Part shown: positions 28,753 through 36,229 of the stretch, one piece after another
How positions within the stretch are numbered: position 1 is the stretch's first letter
Layout: each line of letters opens with the position of its first letter
Made by a program: the position numbers and the translations under genes
The notes under the pieces: model-generated
What the model was told of the DNA's origin: nothing
The model's database searches: none
What the model saw: only the letters and a program-made list of their open reading frames with translations
From: Tateyamaria omphalii
Lineage (GTDB): Bacteria > Pseudomonadota > Alphaproteobacteria > Rhodobacterales > Rhodobacteraceae
Direction of reading: 5' to 3'
Length of the DNA: 64,000 bases
Assembly (NCBI RefSeq): GCF_014651375.1
Contig: NZ_BMWT01000005.1
Location: 186,001-250,000, forward strand

Positions 28753-29108
28753 GCGGCTACCCAAGATTGCTGGCCGACGGTGAACTTTCCGTCAGGGCTG
28801 AGCACGTGAAACAACTGGTCAAGCGTGAGATGCGCGTAGTTTCGAGGAATCTCTTTTACGTACGAGGGCTTTCCGTCCGGCCCATCACCCATCGGGCGGA
28901 TACGCGGGCCGGTTCCGTTCGGGCGTTCGATGCGCCCTTTCTTTACCACGGGGATGCTCGCTAATCTGCAGGGCACCCATTGGCCGTAAGTGTTGCGCGT
29001 CTCAGCGTAGTACATTGGCTTGTCACCGGACGACGGGTTGGGGGGTGTTACGCCGCCGTCCGATGTTGCGGTCTGCGCCGCACCTGCCTGCTCGTGAGTG
29101 GTGTTCAT
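28749..29108 (-). CDS. Phage protein of unknown function
   Basis: A 119-residue protein with a low-complexity N-terminus (about 30 residues rich in Ala, Thr, Gly, Pro) and a more ordered C-terminus (YVKEIPRNYAHLTLDQLFHVL). Its start overlaps the stop of the Sak4-like ATPase gene. Its place suggests a role with the recombination genes. Confidence 0.65.
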   Translation of the reverse strand: MNTTHEQAGAAQTATSDGGVTPPNPSSGDKPMYYAETRNTYGQWVPCRLASIPVVKKGRIERPNGTGPRIRPMGDGPDGKPSYVKEIPRNYAHLTLDQLFHVLSPDGKFTVGQQSWVAA

Positions 29109-30205
29109 TGGGCTTCCCCCGCGGCCGCGGCTTCCCCCGCGGCCGCGGCTTCCCCCGCGGCCGCGGCTTCCGCCGCCGCTTTCATGGCAGCCTCTTTTTC
29201 TTCGGCAGTGGGTTGGGGGTCGTCGCCCTCAAACAGGTCGTCACCGCCGCTTTCTTCCGCGGAAACTGCCGTTGACTTGAGTTCTTCTATGATCGTCTGA
29301 ACCACAGACTTTTGTTCTTGGCTCAGCGGTTTGTAGAATGCGTTCAGTGCATTCTTTCCCCCGCGTGCAGCAGCCCGTGCGTCGTCCAGCAATTTCTTGG
29401 CTTCGGGGTCCGTTCCACCTTCATCTGCCCATGCACGCATCTTTTCACCAACGGACACATCGACGCGCTTGTTGCCTGCAAACAGGCCGCGAAAATGATC
29501 GGGGCACTTGAGCAGAACAGGCTGACCGGGAAACTCCGGCGTCATCAACATGGACGCCGACATTTCGAAAATCAGATCGCGGTCCGCGGCAATGTCCCAT
29601 GGCAAGTCTGCGCGACGAAGTTTGGTGTCGCGCGCATTCTTCCGGTTGTTGCCGAAACCTTCTTGCATGACGGGTTTTGCGCGCATGCAGATGATGACAT
29701 GGGTCTTGGCCTGCACGATGCGCTCGACGAGGCGACGGTAGCGTGGCTTGACCGATGCCCAAGCCAATTGACCCACTCGTGCCGCCTTTTGGGCATCCCC
29801 GCCTGACAGGCGTTCAACCTCACGAGCTTGCATTTCAAGGACACCGCCAATGCCTTCCCAGGCGTGCGAGAAAGAGTCGATGACGATGGCCTTGGCGTCG
29901 GTCTTTTCGATCTGGTCGATGACCGCAATCCACCGTTCGGGCGGAAAGCCAACCATCTCGCCTTTGACCTCGGGCCCGAAGTTGTAGTGCTGCATCTCCG
30001 GGAAGTCGCGGCGGTAGTGCAGGGCGCGCTTGTTCTCGGTGTCGATGACCGCCACAGGACCGCCATCGGCCAGCCCACGCGCCATCAGCAGGGCCGAATA
30101 TGTCTTGCCCGTTCCGGATCCGCCGGCCATCGCAACAGCAACGCGCAGGGAGTAGTCTTGCGTCATCTCGATGTCGGGGAAGGTCAGTGTTTGATCAAGT
30201 GCCAT
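29105..30205 (-). CDS. Sak4-like phage recombination ATPase
   Basis: A 366-residue RecA-fold ATPase: Walker A AGGSGTGKT (residues 27-35), an acidic Walker B strand AIVIDSFSHAWEG (near 112-122), and CMRAK/KCPDHF segments typical of the AAA_24/Sak4 phage group. Sak4 proteins are RecA-like annealing or pairing proteins that work with single-strand binding protein. It sits next to an exonuclease gene, as in phage recombination pairs. The C-terminus ends in near-perfect AAAAGE repeats. Confidence 0.8.
   Translation of the reverse strand: MALDQTLTFPDIEMTQDYSLRVAVAMAGGSGTGKTYSALLMARGLADGGPVAVIDTENKRALHYRRDFPEMQHYNFGPEVKGEMVGFPPERWIAVIDQIEKTDAKAIVIDSFSHAWEGIGGVLEMQAREVERLSGGDAQKAARVGQLAWASVKPRYRRLVERIVQAKTHVIICMRAKPVMQEGFGNNRKNARDTKLRRADLPWDIAADRDLIFEMSASMLMTPEFPGQPVLLKCPDHFRGLFAGNKRVDVSVGEKMRAWADEGGTDPEAKKLLDDARAAARGGKNALNAFYKPLSQEQKSVVQTIIEELKSTAVSAEESGGDDLFEGDDPQPTAEEKEAAMKAAAEAAAAGEAAAAGEAAAAGEAQ
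29111..29164. repeat. 18-base tandem repeat, three copies
   Basis: The unit GGCTTCCCCCGCGGCCGC occurs three times without a mismatch and a degraded fourth copy follows. It encodes the AAAAGE repeats at the C-terminus of the Sak4-like protein. Each unit contains overlapping palindromes (CCGCGG and GCGGCCGC), so the copy number is likely to vary. Confidence 0.92.
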
Positions 30206-30207
30206 AA

Positions 30208-31455
30208 TCAGTCTCCAAAAATCTCAGTTGCAGAAATCGTGTTGTCAGGTGTGGGAAACGGCGCCTGAAAGCTGGCGGTCTTGGCATAGACATCCTTGCC
30301 AGTCGCAGATCGCCGTGCGTCCTGCTCAGCCTTCCGAGCCGTGAATTTGGCGTGGTAGAACTCGGGTACTTCAAGCGTGTGGACGTTGCGCGGGTATCCC
30401 GGCCAGTGACCTTGCTCGAGGCAGAGTTTCCAAATCTGGCGTGCGCGCTCAGTTTTCATTGCCGCGAGTTCGAGGTCCAGACTGGACAACTCAATCACAC
30501 ACACCTCATAGGGCGCGGTCTTTTCCTGAAAGACGAACCGGAACGCGCGATCCTCACCCGTGGCAGCACGCCAGACATCGAGGTAATGCCGAGCCTGAAT
30601 ATCGTACCCGTAGTTCATCACCGATCGCAGGCACGCCTCAGGGCTGGCGTCTTCGCAGGTTTTGAGGTCGTACAAAGGTAAGGATGGATCGGCTGGCGCC
30701 TGGTCAACCATGGCCCGGCAAGTTGCACCATCGATTTCAGCTATGGCAACGACCTCTGCGTCGTCCGGTGAGAACGAAACATTCAAGGCGCTGAGCGTTG
30801 CATCCAGCTTTGCGGACATCGCGAGGATATCGTTTTCTTGGTCAGCCTTGAGCGGAACGAGACCTTTGGCGCGGACGTCCGCCTCCCATTCCTTGGCAGC
30901 TTTGGTTGAGGCGGCACCGTTGGACGCTAGAACGTCGTCAGGGAATACGGCCCAATTCGACCGACCCTGCAGAATGCAGGCGTGCGCGGCCTTGCCCACG
31001 TCGAACGTCTTCTTGGTCGTGGGTTCCAAATCCGGATTCATCCGGGGGTGCGCCGTCCAGACGTGAAGCGGGCTTTGCGTGACCAGCTTTCGGGCCAGTG
31101 TCGAGGACAGGGATGGTTCAGCGCGGAGGTGATCAGCGTGATACCGATCCTCGGCGATGAAGTGATGGAAACCCGGCTCGAGAACGGTGCGGACAAGCGT
31201 CACCGCGCCGGTTGGCGTCTGGTGGCTCATGCCCTCGGTCAGAACGGTCTTGACCGCCCCATTGTCCGCCATAGCCGGAAAAATGACCGTGCCATCGCGC
31301 AACCAGACTTCGAGGACGCATTCCCCCGCTTTGATGTCCTCGTGCCGTTGCAGGACAGTCCCGGATGTGATCGCCTCGCAGAGTTCCGTGAGTGTGGCGT
31401 GCGCGTCGCGATCCGGGAAGCGTTCGGACAGACGTTCTAGGGCGTGGTCGGTCAT
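30208..31455 (-). CDS. PD-(D/E)XK exonuclease (RecE/DUF3799-like) with an extra N-terminal domain
   Basis: A 415-residue protein. Residues about 115-340 match phage PD-(D/E)XK exonucleases: SSTLARKLVTQSPLHVW, GKAAHACIL (His158), a D251...YDLKT core (Asp263, Lys265) and GYDIQARHY. Such 5'-3' exonucleases make 3' tails for annealing proteins like the neighbouring Sak4 homologue. Residues 1-75 (TDHALERLSERFPDRD, VWLRDGTVIFPA) are extra and look like a separate small domain. The C-terminal 60 residues are less conserved in look. Confidence 0.8.
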   Translation of the reverse strand: MTDHALERLSERFPDRDAHATLTELCEAITSGTVLQRHEDIKAGECVLEVWLRDGTVIFPAMADNGAVKTVLTEGMSHQTPTGAVTLVRTVLEPGFHHFIAEDRYHADHLRAEPSLSSTLARKLVTQSPLHVWTAHPRMNPDLEPTTKKTFDVGKAAHACILQGRSNWAVFPDDVLASNGAASTKAAKEWEADVRAKGLVPLKADQENDILAMSAKLDATLSALNVSFSPDDAEVVAIAEIDGATCRAMVDQAPADPSLPLYDLKTCEDASPEACLRSVMNYGYDIQARHYLDVWRAATGEDRAFRFVFQEKTAPYEVCVIELSSLDLELAAMKTERARQIWKLCLEQGHWPGYPRNVHTLEVPEFYHAKFTARKAEQDARRSATGKDVYAKTASFQAPFPTPDNTISATEIFGD

Positions 31456-32501
31456 AGCTTGACCTCCACATGTGGAATTCGGCCATCCAGCATCGCCTTT
31501 GCCACATCCTCACGTGGGATCGGCATTAGAGCAGCGGTAATTTCCGATAGAATGCGGTCGCGATGTTCGGTGTCACGCCGCCGTTTTTCCGCAGCTTCGC
31601 GCTGGACGCGTTCTTGCGCCGCAATTCGGTCGCGTTCTGCTTGGGCTGCAGCTTCGGCACGGGCGTTGGCCTCGTCCAATTCGCGCTGGTGGCGTTCTTC
31701 CGCCTCCTTAGCATCTCGCCGAGCCTGATCCTCGGCCTCCTGTTTAGCCTTCTCCGCAGCTTCAACTCGTTCGCGTTCAATTCGCTCAGTCCGTTCGCGC
31801 TCGGCCTTTTCCTGCGCCAATCGCTCTCGTTCCAAGCGCTCTTTTTCAGAACGCTCCCACTCAATTCGCTCGGCCTCAGCTTTCGCTTCTTGCTCTTTCG
31901 CAATGCGCGCAGCTTCGGCTGCACGAAGGCGTTCCAGTTCGGCGGCCTGTTGCTCGCGCTCAGTAGCACTGGTCAACGAAAAGCGCAGGGAAGAAAGGCA
32001 GTTTTCCTTGTTGGTCGCAGCCTCATCCTGAAATTCATCCCAGCTATCGTCGATTGGAATTGCGTCCAGCGTTGCAATCACATCCGCTAGATCGGACGAC
32101 GAAGCATCCCGATACCCGTCCTTCCATGCGAAGGCTGACAGTCGCGCCTTGAGGGTGGCGATACGTGCCTGCTCTGCGGCCTCCCATTCATCAAGGGGCT
32201 TGCGAACAGTCGCTTTCAGCGCATCGAGACGTTCCCTGACGACACGACGTTCCGCATCAACGGCATTGATGGCTGCGCGCTTCTTGTCGTTCAGCTCTTT
32301 GCCCGCCTTATCCAAGGCAGTTTTTGATCGTGCGATCTTGTGCGCGAGGCTGGCGATATTCTTTCGACCCTTTGCGGTCGTTACATCCGAAACCTGTGAC
32401 TCAACCTCTTTTTCGATTTCAGAGATGATCCGTTCGATTTCACCGGGCTTGCCATAGAACTCCGGCAGCTTCGGGCCTTCGATTGTCGCGAGTTGGTTCA
32501 T
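31452..32501 (-). CDS. DUF1351-like coiled-coil phage protein
   Basis: A 349-residue protein. Residues 1-160 resemble the DUF1351-type start of phage recombination-region proteins, with a helical DVTTAKGRKNIASLAHKIARSK segment. Residues about 195-320 are a long charged coiled coil rich in Glu, Arg, Ala and Lys. The C-terminus has SEITAALMPIPREDVAKAML, found in many such proteins. It probably supports the recombination pair; this is by association. Confidence 0.72.
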   Translation of the reverse strand: MNQLATIEGPKLPEFYGKPGEIERIISEIEKEVESQVSDVTTAKGRKNIASLAHKIARSKTALDKAGKELNDKKRAAINAVDAERRVVRERLDALKATVRKPLDEWEAAEQARIATLKARLSAFAWKDGYRDASSSDLADVIATLDAIPIDDSWDEFQDEAATNKENCLSSLRFSLTSATEREQQAAELERLRAAEAARIAKEQEAKAEAERIEWERSEKERLERERLAQEKAERERTERIERERVEAAEKAKQEAEDQARRDAKEAEERHQRELDEANARAEAAAQAERDRIAAQERVQREAAEKRRRDTEHRDRILSEITAALMPIPREDVAKAMLDGRIPHVEVKL

Positions 32502-32513
32502 CGTAGATACCTC

Positions 32514-32636
32514 TCAGCACGTCCCGCAGTAACGCGGGGCAGGGATGGGTTGATGTGGGTGAAACGTCGCCGCGCTCAGCACAGCGGCCAGACCGCCTGC
32601 CAGCGCAAAGGCGAGGGCTATGACGGCGATCCTCAT
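32514..32636 (-). CDS. Small exported or membrane phage protein (40 residues)
   Basis: Starts MRIAVIALAFALAGGLAAVL, a single hydrophobic segment, and ends PHQPIPAPRYCGTC. The ATG overlaps the previous stop (ATGA). Function unknown. Confidence 0.5.
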   Translation of the reverse strand: MRIAVIALAFALAGGLAAVLSAATFHPHQPIPAPRYCGTC

Positions 32637-32812
32637 GTCAGCACTGCGAAGGCGATAAGGAACGCTATTCCGAGAGCCGAAGCGTAGAAGCAGACTACAA
32701 AACCCCTAGCTGTCCCATTGCTTTTTTTCCGTGCCAGAATGTGCTTTCCGGGATGGCTGCAATTGTATTTCTGACACGGGTTCCACGATCCGCATTTAGG
32801 GCAGTCGGTCAT
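32633..32812 (-). CDS. Zinc-ribbon and membrane-segment small protein
   Basis: A 59-residue protein from ATG 32812 with CPKCGSWNPCQKYNCSH, a probable zinc-binding cluster, and one membrane segment at the end (VVCFYASALGIAFLIAFAVL). It overlaps the upstream gene by four bases. Confidence 0.6.
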   Translation of the reverse strand: MTDCPKCGSWNPCQKYNCSHPGKHILARKKSNGTARGFVVCFYASALGIAFLIAFAVLT

Positions 32813-33090
32813 ACCGACACCTCGTGATCCGTCAGGTACGCCTCGCATTGCGAAACGGCATACTCACCAAAGGCGCTGACCAGCATTTCCCGATCCAGAA
32901 GGTAGGGGCCGAACTTGCCGCCGATTAGGCGGGCATAGGCAAATTCGCGGCCATCAAGTGTCTCGTCATGTGCCGTCTCAAACGTGACCACGGATACATG
33001 CGCGTCGTCTGTCTCAAGGTCGTACTCCGCAACGTGGCCAGGGTGTGTGGGCCATGGCGTCACGACTGTGTTGTGGATGGCGTCGAGCAT
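32809..33090 (-). CDS. First gene of the leftward early operon
   Basis: A 93-residue protein starting MLDAIHNTVVTPWP, preceded by a strong AAGGAGA. It is acidic with a DGREFAYARLIGGKFGPYLL segment. Not recognised. It is the first gene after the leftward promoter. Confidence 0.68.
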   Translation of the reverse strand: MLDAIHNTVVTPWPTHPGHVAEYDLETDDAHVSVVTFETAHDETLDGREFAYARLIGGKFGPYLLDREMLVSAFGEYAVSQCEAYLTDHEVSV

Positions 33091-33173
33091 GAATCGTCTC
33101 CTTGTTACTGTCGCGATCCGCTGCCTGTTGGGACGGTGCCCGGGCTGGCCTGTGCATCTTCGGCGACAACTCA

Positions 33174-33202
33174 ATGGTAGATTTTAAAAAATCCAAAGTC
33201 AA
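33174..33202 (-). promoter_or_regulatory. Leftward early promoter (PL-like)
   Basis: On the minus strand TTGACT (33197-33202) and TACCAT (33174-33179) are 17 bases apart, a good sigma-70 layout. The spacer contains operator GATTTTTTAAAATC. Transcription would run into the operon ending with int. Confidence 0.65.
33180..33193. promoter_or_regulatory. Operator OL1 (GATTTTnnAAAATC)
   Basis: GATTTT-AA-AAAATC lies in the spacer of the leftward promoter, so a bound repressor would block RNA polymerase. The same motif recurs at 33209-33222 and three times before the Cro-like gene. Confidence 0.7.
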
Positions 33203-33208
33203 GAAATG

Positions 33209-33222
33209 GATTTTGAAAAATT
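33209..33222. promoter_or_regulatory. Operator OL2
   Basis: GATTTT-GA-AAAATT differs from the consensus at the final base only. Its centre is 29 bases from OL1, just upstream of the leftward -35 element. Confidence 0.6.
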
Positions 33223-33297
33223 CGATTTTAGCAATTCGCGCCTGATGTATGTTGCTTTAGTGGGAACGAAGCATTGGAAGGATGCGTTGTGGGGCCG

Positions 33298-33987
33298 ATG
33301 GAGCGTGAGCGACTCGCCGTCGACTGTTTGACGGCGTTGGAGGAGCAGGGCTTGGAGCTTTTGATGATCTATGAGCCCGACCAGGCGTTCGAGCTTCTCG
33401 AGAGCACCAATCGCGACTATTCGACGTTGCCGCTAGACCCGCGGCGAGTCGCGTTCACGAGAACGAATGCTTTTTGGATGTTTGCGATGAAAAAGGGCGA
33501 AGTTTACGCAGGCACAGGTGTTCGGTTTGACGACTTGGGAGATGAGACGTTTGACTCTTACTACCGCCGTACTTCGCAACCAACCTATGGAGTGCCGATG
33601 GCACCAACCGGCAGAACGGCACAAACAGCAACACCGATTGCAGGAAAGACAGCGTATTGGGGTGATTTGATATCGCCGAAGAACGGCTCGAAGAACCTCA
33701 ACTCAAACCACATTATGCGCCTTTTTTGCTACTACGGGCAGCATCGGGTGTTCAGTGATTTTCGTGCTGATTACAGCTATTGTTTTATGCGTGATAAGCA
33801 GTTCATTCGCGGCGCGCCACAGACGTTCGGATTCCTGTCCAGCCGCCCTTTCATCTGGGAATGGGACAATTGCCCATTTCCTGGTGGGTGCCCGGAATGG
33901 GTTCCATTCCTCGCGCGCACGGACTTCCAAGCATTGAGCTACAGCATAAAGAGGCTATTGGTCGACGACAGTACACCAGACAACTAG
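33298..33987 (+). CDS. Orphan protein in the immunity region
   Basis: A 229-residue protein starting MERERLAVDCLTALEEQG; a TTG at 33274 is a less likely start. Two parts are visible: a helical/strand N-terminal region with EVYAGTGVRFDDLGDETFDSYYRR, and an aromatic-rich C-terminal region (FIWEWDNCPFPGGCPEW). No family recognised. It runs opposite to its neighbours and overlaps the end of the second repressor-like gene by 33 bases, so it is likely an independently expressed cargo gene. Confidence 0.65.
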   Translation: MERERLAVDCLTALEEQGLELLMIYEPDQAFELLESTNRDYSTLPLDPRRVAFTRTNAFWMFAMKKGEVYAGTGVRFDDLGDETFDSYYRRTSQPTYGVPMAPTGRTAQTATPIAGKTAYWGDLISPKNGSKNLNSNHIMRLFCYYGQHRVFSDFRADYSYCFMRDKQFIRGAPQTFGFLSSRPFIWEWDNCPFPGGCPEWVPFLARTDFQALSYSIKRLLVDDSTPDN

Positions 33988-34632
33988 ACCCTTGGAGTTG
34001 TCCGCCATTGTTGTCTTGAATGCGGCGCGCAGAAAGTCAAACTTCGCGCGCTTTCCTCTTTCTGGCATGGGGTGGTTCAAAAAGACCGCCTCAACTCCAA
34101 AACCATTCTCCCATGCTGTACGCTGCCCATCATAGATCGCCCGCCGAGTTTCTGCATCAAACTTGAAGAACTGGTCTTGCAGGTATCCCACATCAGTAGT
34201 GTTGGCAGCTCTGGACGCTAAAGCAAGGCGTCCAGACACCTTGAGGAAAATTCGCTCGTCTTTTGGTTCGTCGTAAATTTGACAGTAGTGCAAGTAGTCT
34301 GAAAAACCGCTAATGTGGCCTGCGGACCTAACGTAGCACTGTACAAGCTTTTCAACTGTTGGCTCACCGATCCGTTCTGCTGTTGGCGCGGATGAGGAAG
34401 GTGTTGAGTAGCCCAGTAAATCGTTTGGCGTGCATCCCAAGTTTCTGCACATCCTGTCGATAGTGAATATGCCAGGTCCGACGCTGGATTTGTCGAACTC
34501 CCCATCCGCAATCTTTTGAGCGCGAGCTGCTGACGACTGTGATGCTAAGCTAAGGCTTCTAAATGATTCATACTGCGACAACTCAAAGTAGCGGAGAAAA
34601 TTGTTCCTAAAGACTAACGGGAGGTTATCCAT
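33955..34632 (-). CDS. Helix-turn-helix regulator with C-terminal sensor-like domain
   Basis: A 225-residue protein from ATG 34632. The N-terminal part resembles an XRE-type helix-turn-helix (SSAARAQKIADGEFDKSSVGP, TIDRMCRNLGCTPNDLL). Residues from about 100 on look like a PAS-type domain ending KGLVVWCTVVDQ. It could be a second phage repressor or a host-sensing regulator. Not cleavable by the usual LexA-type mechanism, as no S24 peptidase motif is visible. Confidence 0.65.
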   Translation of the reverse strand: MDNLPLVFRNNFLRYFELSQYESFRSLSLASQSSAARAQKIADGEFDKSSVGPGIFTIDRMCRNLGCTPNDLLGYSTPSSSAPTAERIGEPTVEKLVQCYVRSAGHISGFSDYLHYCQIYDEPKDERIFLKVSGRLALASRAANTTDVGYLQDQFFKFDAETRRAIYDGQRTAWENGFGVEAVFLNHPMPERGKRAKFDFLRAAFKTTMADNSKGLVVWCTVVDQ

Positions 34633-34789
34633 AAATGCAAAATCCAATCCTAGTGCAACTAATAAGATACACACTGGCTTGACCTGCGCGCAAGTGATGC
34701 GTCACGTTTTCTCGCATTACGAGTGAAGGCGATGTTTGGGGAACGCAAATTGGTTACTGTTAGGGAATTGACGCGACTGATTGAGGCAA

Positions 34790-35119
34790 TCAGTCCTGAT
34801 CAGCGGCGGGCTGTTGGGCGCGAAGCAAAGAAATTACCGCATCGGTCTGCTCTGGCTTTTCAGCCACATGCTGAAGAATCTCATCAGCGCCTTCAGGCAC
34901 ATCAAACCCGTACAGAAGCCAAATCAGGCTAACTCCAAGCACGTCACACACGCTTACCAGCTTTGACACCTGAGGGTCGCGGGATCCATTGATGACGCCT
35001 GATACATAGCTCACGCTGTTTCCAGAGCGGCGGGAAATCTCGTTTTGAGACATGTCGTTAGCGTCCACAGCCTCTTTCAGGCGGATGCGCATCTTTGCTT
35101 CGTCAAACTTGGCAGTCAT
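34790..35119 (-). CDS. CI-like repressor (XRE family, short)
   Basis: A 109-residue protein with a full helix-turn-helix: MSQNEISRRSGNSVSYVSGVINGSRDPQVSKLVSVCDVLGV. It is divergent from a Cro-like gene and separated from it by three operator copies, which is the layout of a phage repressor. There is no S24 autocleavage domain, so RecA-stimulated self-cleavage is unlikely. I used ATG 35119; an earlier in-frame ATG would start inside the operator array. Confidence 0.78.
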   Translation of the reverse strand: MTAKFDEAKMRIRLKEAVDANDMSQNEISRRSGNSVSYVSGVINGSRDPQVSKLVSVCDVLGVSLIWLLYGFDVPEGADEILQHVAEKPEQTDAVISLLRAQQPAADQD

Positions 35120-35134
35120 GCGCCGCAACCTATA

Positions 35135-35148
35135 GATTTTTGAAAATA
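35135..35148. promoter_or_regulatory. Operator OR3
   Basis: GATTTT-TG-AAAATA, one mismatch from the consensus, lies 16 bases before the CI-like start, where it could control the repressor's own promoter. Confidence 0.6.
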
Positions 35149-35156
35149 CATGCACG

Positions 35157-35170
35157 GATTTTAAAAAATT
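35157..35170. promoter_or_regulatory. Operator OR2
   Basis: GATTTT-AA-AAAATT, one mismatch, lies midway between the CI-like and Cro-like genes, 22 bases from OR3 and 25 bases from OR1 centre to centre. Confidence 0.62.
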
Positions 35171-35172
35171 CA

Positions 35173-35201
35173 TTGCGGGCGGATTATTTAAAATCTACTA
35201 C
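35173..35201 (+). promoter_or_regulatory. Rightward early promoter (PR-like)
   Basis: TTGCGG (35173-35178) and TACTAC (35196-35201) are 17 bases apart, and the spacer ends in operator GATTATTTAAAATC, matching the leftward promoter layout. The elements are weaker than consensus. It would drive the Cro-like gene eight bases downstream. Confidence 0.5.
35182..35195. promoter_or_regulatory. Operator OR1
   Basis: GATTAT-TT-AAAATC, one mismatch, directly precedes the -10 of the rightward promoter just as OL1 precedes the leftward -10. Confidence 0.62.
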
Positions 35202-35208
35202 TGCGAGT

Positions 35209-35436
35209 ATGCAGTACATCGAGCAACATAAAAAACACTGCCTTGAGCTACTGGAACGTGCACGCGAACACATGGCGGCAGCAAAGGTCAGTCCAACCTA
35301 CATGTGTCGAAAAGCGGGTGTTCAAATTCACGCGCTTGGGGTTCTTGAGAAGGGAACGGCCACGCCGGAGACTATGCAAAGGCTTTCTGACTACCTCGCT
35401 GATCAGGAGGCGACGTTGGACGCAGGTGCCACATGA
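35209..35436 (+). CDS. Cro-like regulator
   Basis: A 75-residue protein with a short helix-turn-helix (VSPTYMCRKAGVQIHALGVLEKGTA). It is divergent from the CI-like gene across three operators and is the first gene of the rightward transcript. Size and place fit a Cro-type protein. Confidence 0.65.
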   Translation: MQYIEQHKKHCLELLERAREHMAAAKVSPTYMCRKAGVQIHALGVLEKGTATPETMQRLSDYLADQEATLDAGAT

Positions 35437-35494
35437 CCCGCAACGACCTGTCCAAAGCCGTACAGCAGGCCTGCGCTGAGATTATCGCGAAGCC

Positions 35495-35809
35495 TCAACC
35501 GGGATTGGTGCCGTCATCGGATGGTGCGGGTTTTAGCCGGGAAGGAGGGTCGGCGGGATCGAACGGATCGTCTCCTTCTTCGAGCTGCTGGCCCAAAACG
35601 AGCAGTTCGTCTCTGATTTCTGAAGCGGGGAATCTGTCAGCGGTTAGCCGTAGCCGCGCTGCTAGACCAGATTTGTTGAACACCTGTGCGTCTATCAATC
35701 CGCGCAGTACGATCATTAAGATCATACGGTTTGCGAACGCCGTGGTTTCGATCTGGTCAAGGCGGTCGAGCAAATGATCAATCGCGGCTTGCCCTTTGAG
35801 TTCACTCAC
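35495..35809 (-). CDS. Phage cargo protein of unknown function
   Basis: A 104-residue protein from a GTG at 35809 (start SELKGQAAIDHLLDRLDQIE) with a helical body (RMILMIVLRGLIDAQVF). It is the last gene of a leftward cassette set within otherwise rightward genes. Not recognised. Confidence 0.6.
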   Translation of the reverse strand: MSELKGQAAIDHLLDRLDQIETTAFANRMILMIVLRGLIDAQVFNKSGLAARLRLTADRFPASEIRDELLVLGQQLEEGDDPFDPADPPSRLKPAPSDDGTNPG

Positions 35810-35821
35810 CTCGTCACCTCA

Positions 35822-36190
35822 TCAAACCGGGCAAAGGCTGTTGAACGCGATGCTTCCCGGTCTTGCCACTCCATAGAGAACGAACTGACCACCGTTCATC
35901 CGACCCGCGAAGGGGCTGAAACCAACAAACCCGCCAAACGAGTTTTTCGCGTTCACTTCACCGCAGACTGTATTGCTGATGGTGCCGTCGGCGTGTCGAT
36001 TTTCGAACCATCTGAGCTTACGAAACTGCGCGGAGTTCGGATCTTTGAAGTTGTGTGTGACCGAGTTCTGAACGGTTTGAATCTGGGCATCGGTCATCGG
36101 CAAACGCGTGCGGCTTTCAATAGGGCCTGCGCATGCGGCAAGCAGCGACAGGGCCACGCAAATAGCGCCAACAGTCGTGTATCGGTTCAT
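35822..36190 (-). CDS. Phage-encoded lipoprotein
   Basis: A 122-residue protein with a clear lipoprotein signal: MNRYTTVGAICVALSLLAAC, lipobox LAAC with Cys20. The mature part has Cys in NTVCGEVNAKNSFGGFVGF and another near the end. The fold resembles small phage/host surface lipoproteins. AGGA precedes the ATG. Such prophage lipoproteins can alter the cell surface and block other phages; that role is inference. Confidence 0.78.
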   Translation of the reverse strand: MNRYTTVGAICVALSLLAACAGPIESRTRLPMTDAQIQTVQNSVTHNFKDPNSAQFRKLRWFENRHADGTISNTVCGEVNAKNSFGGFVGFSPFAGRMNGGQFVLYGVARPGSIAFNSLCPV

Positions 36191-36229
36191 CAGAAATCCT
36201 TTTTTGGTTTTGTCAAATCGGCTTTAGGT

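Noticed and set aside
34723-34932. Plus-strand frame starting MKAMFGERKLVTVRELTRL
   Set aside because: Most of it is antisense to the CI-like repressor and it has no support beyond an open frame.
35433-35777. 114-codon plus-strand frame after the Cro-like gene
   Set aside because: Only its first 25 or so codons look protein-like; the rest is serine-rich antisense of the gene at 35495-35809. Kept as a finding about the junction, not as a gene.
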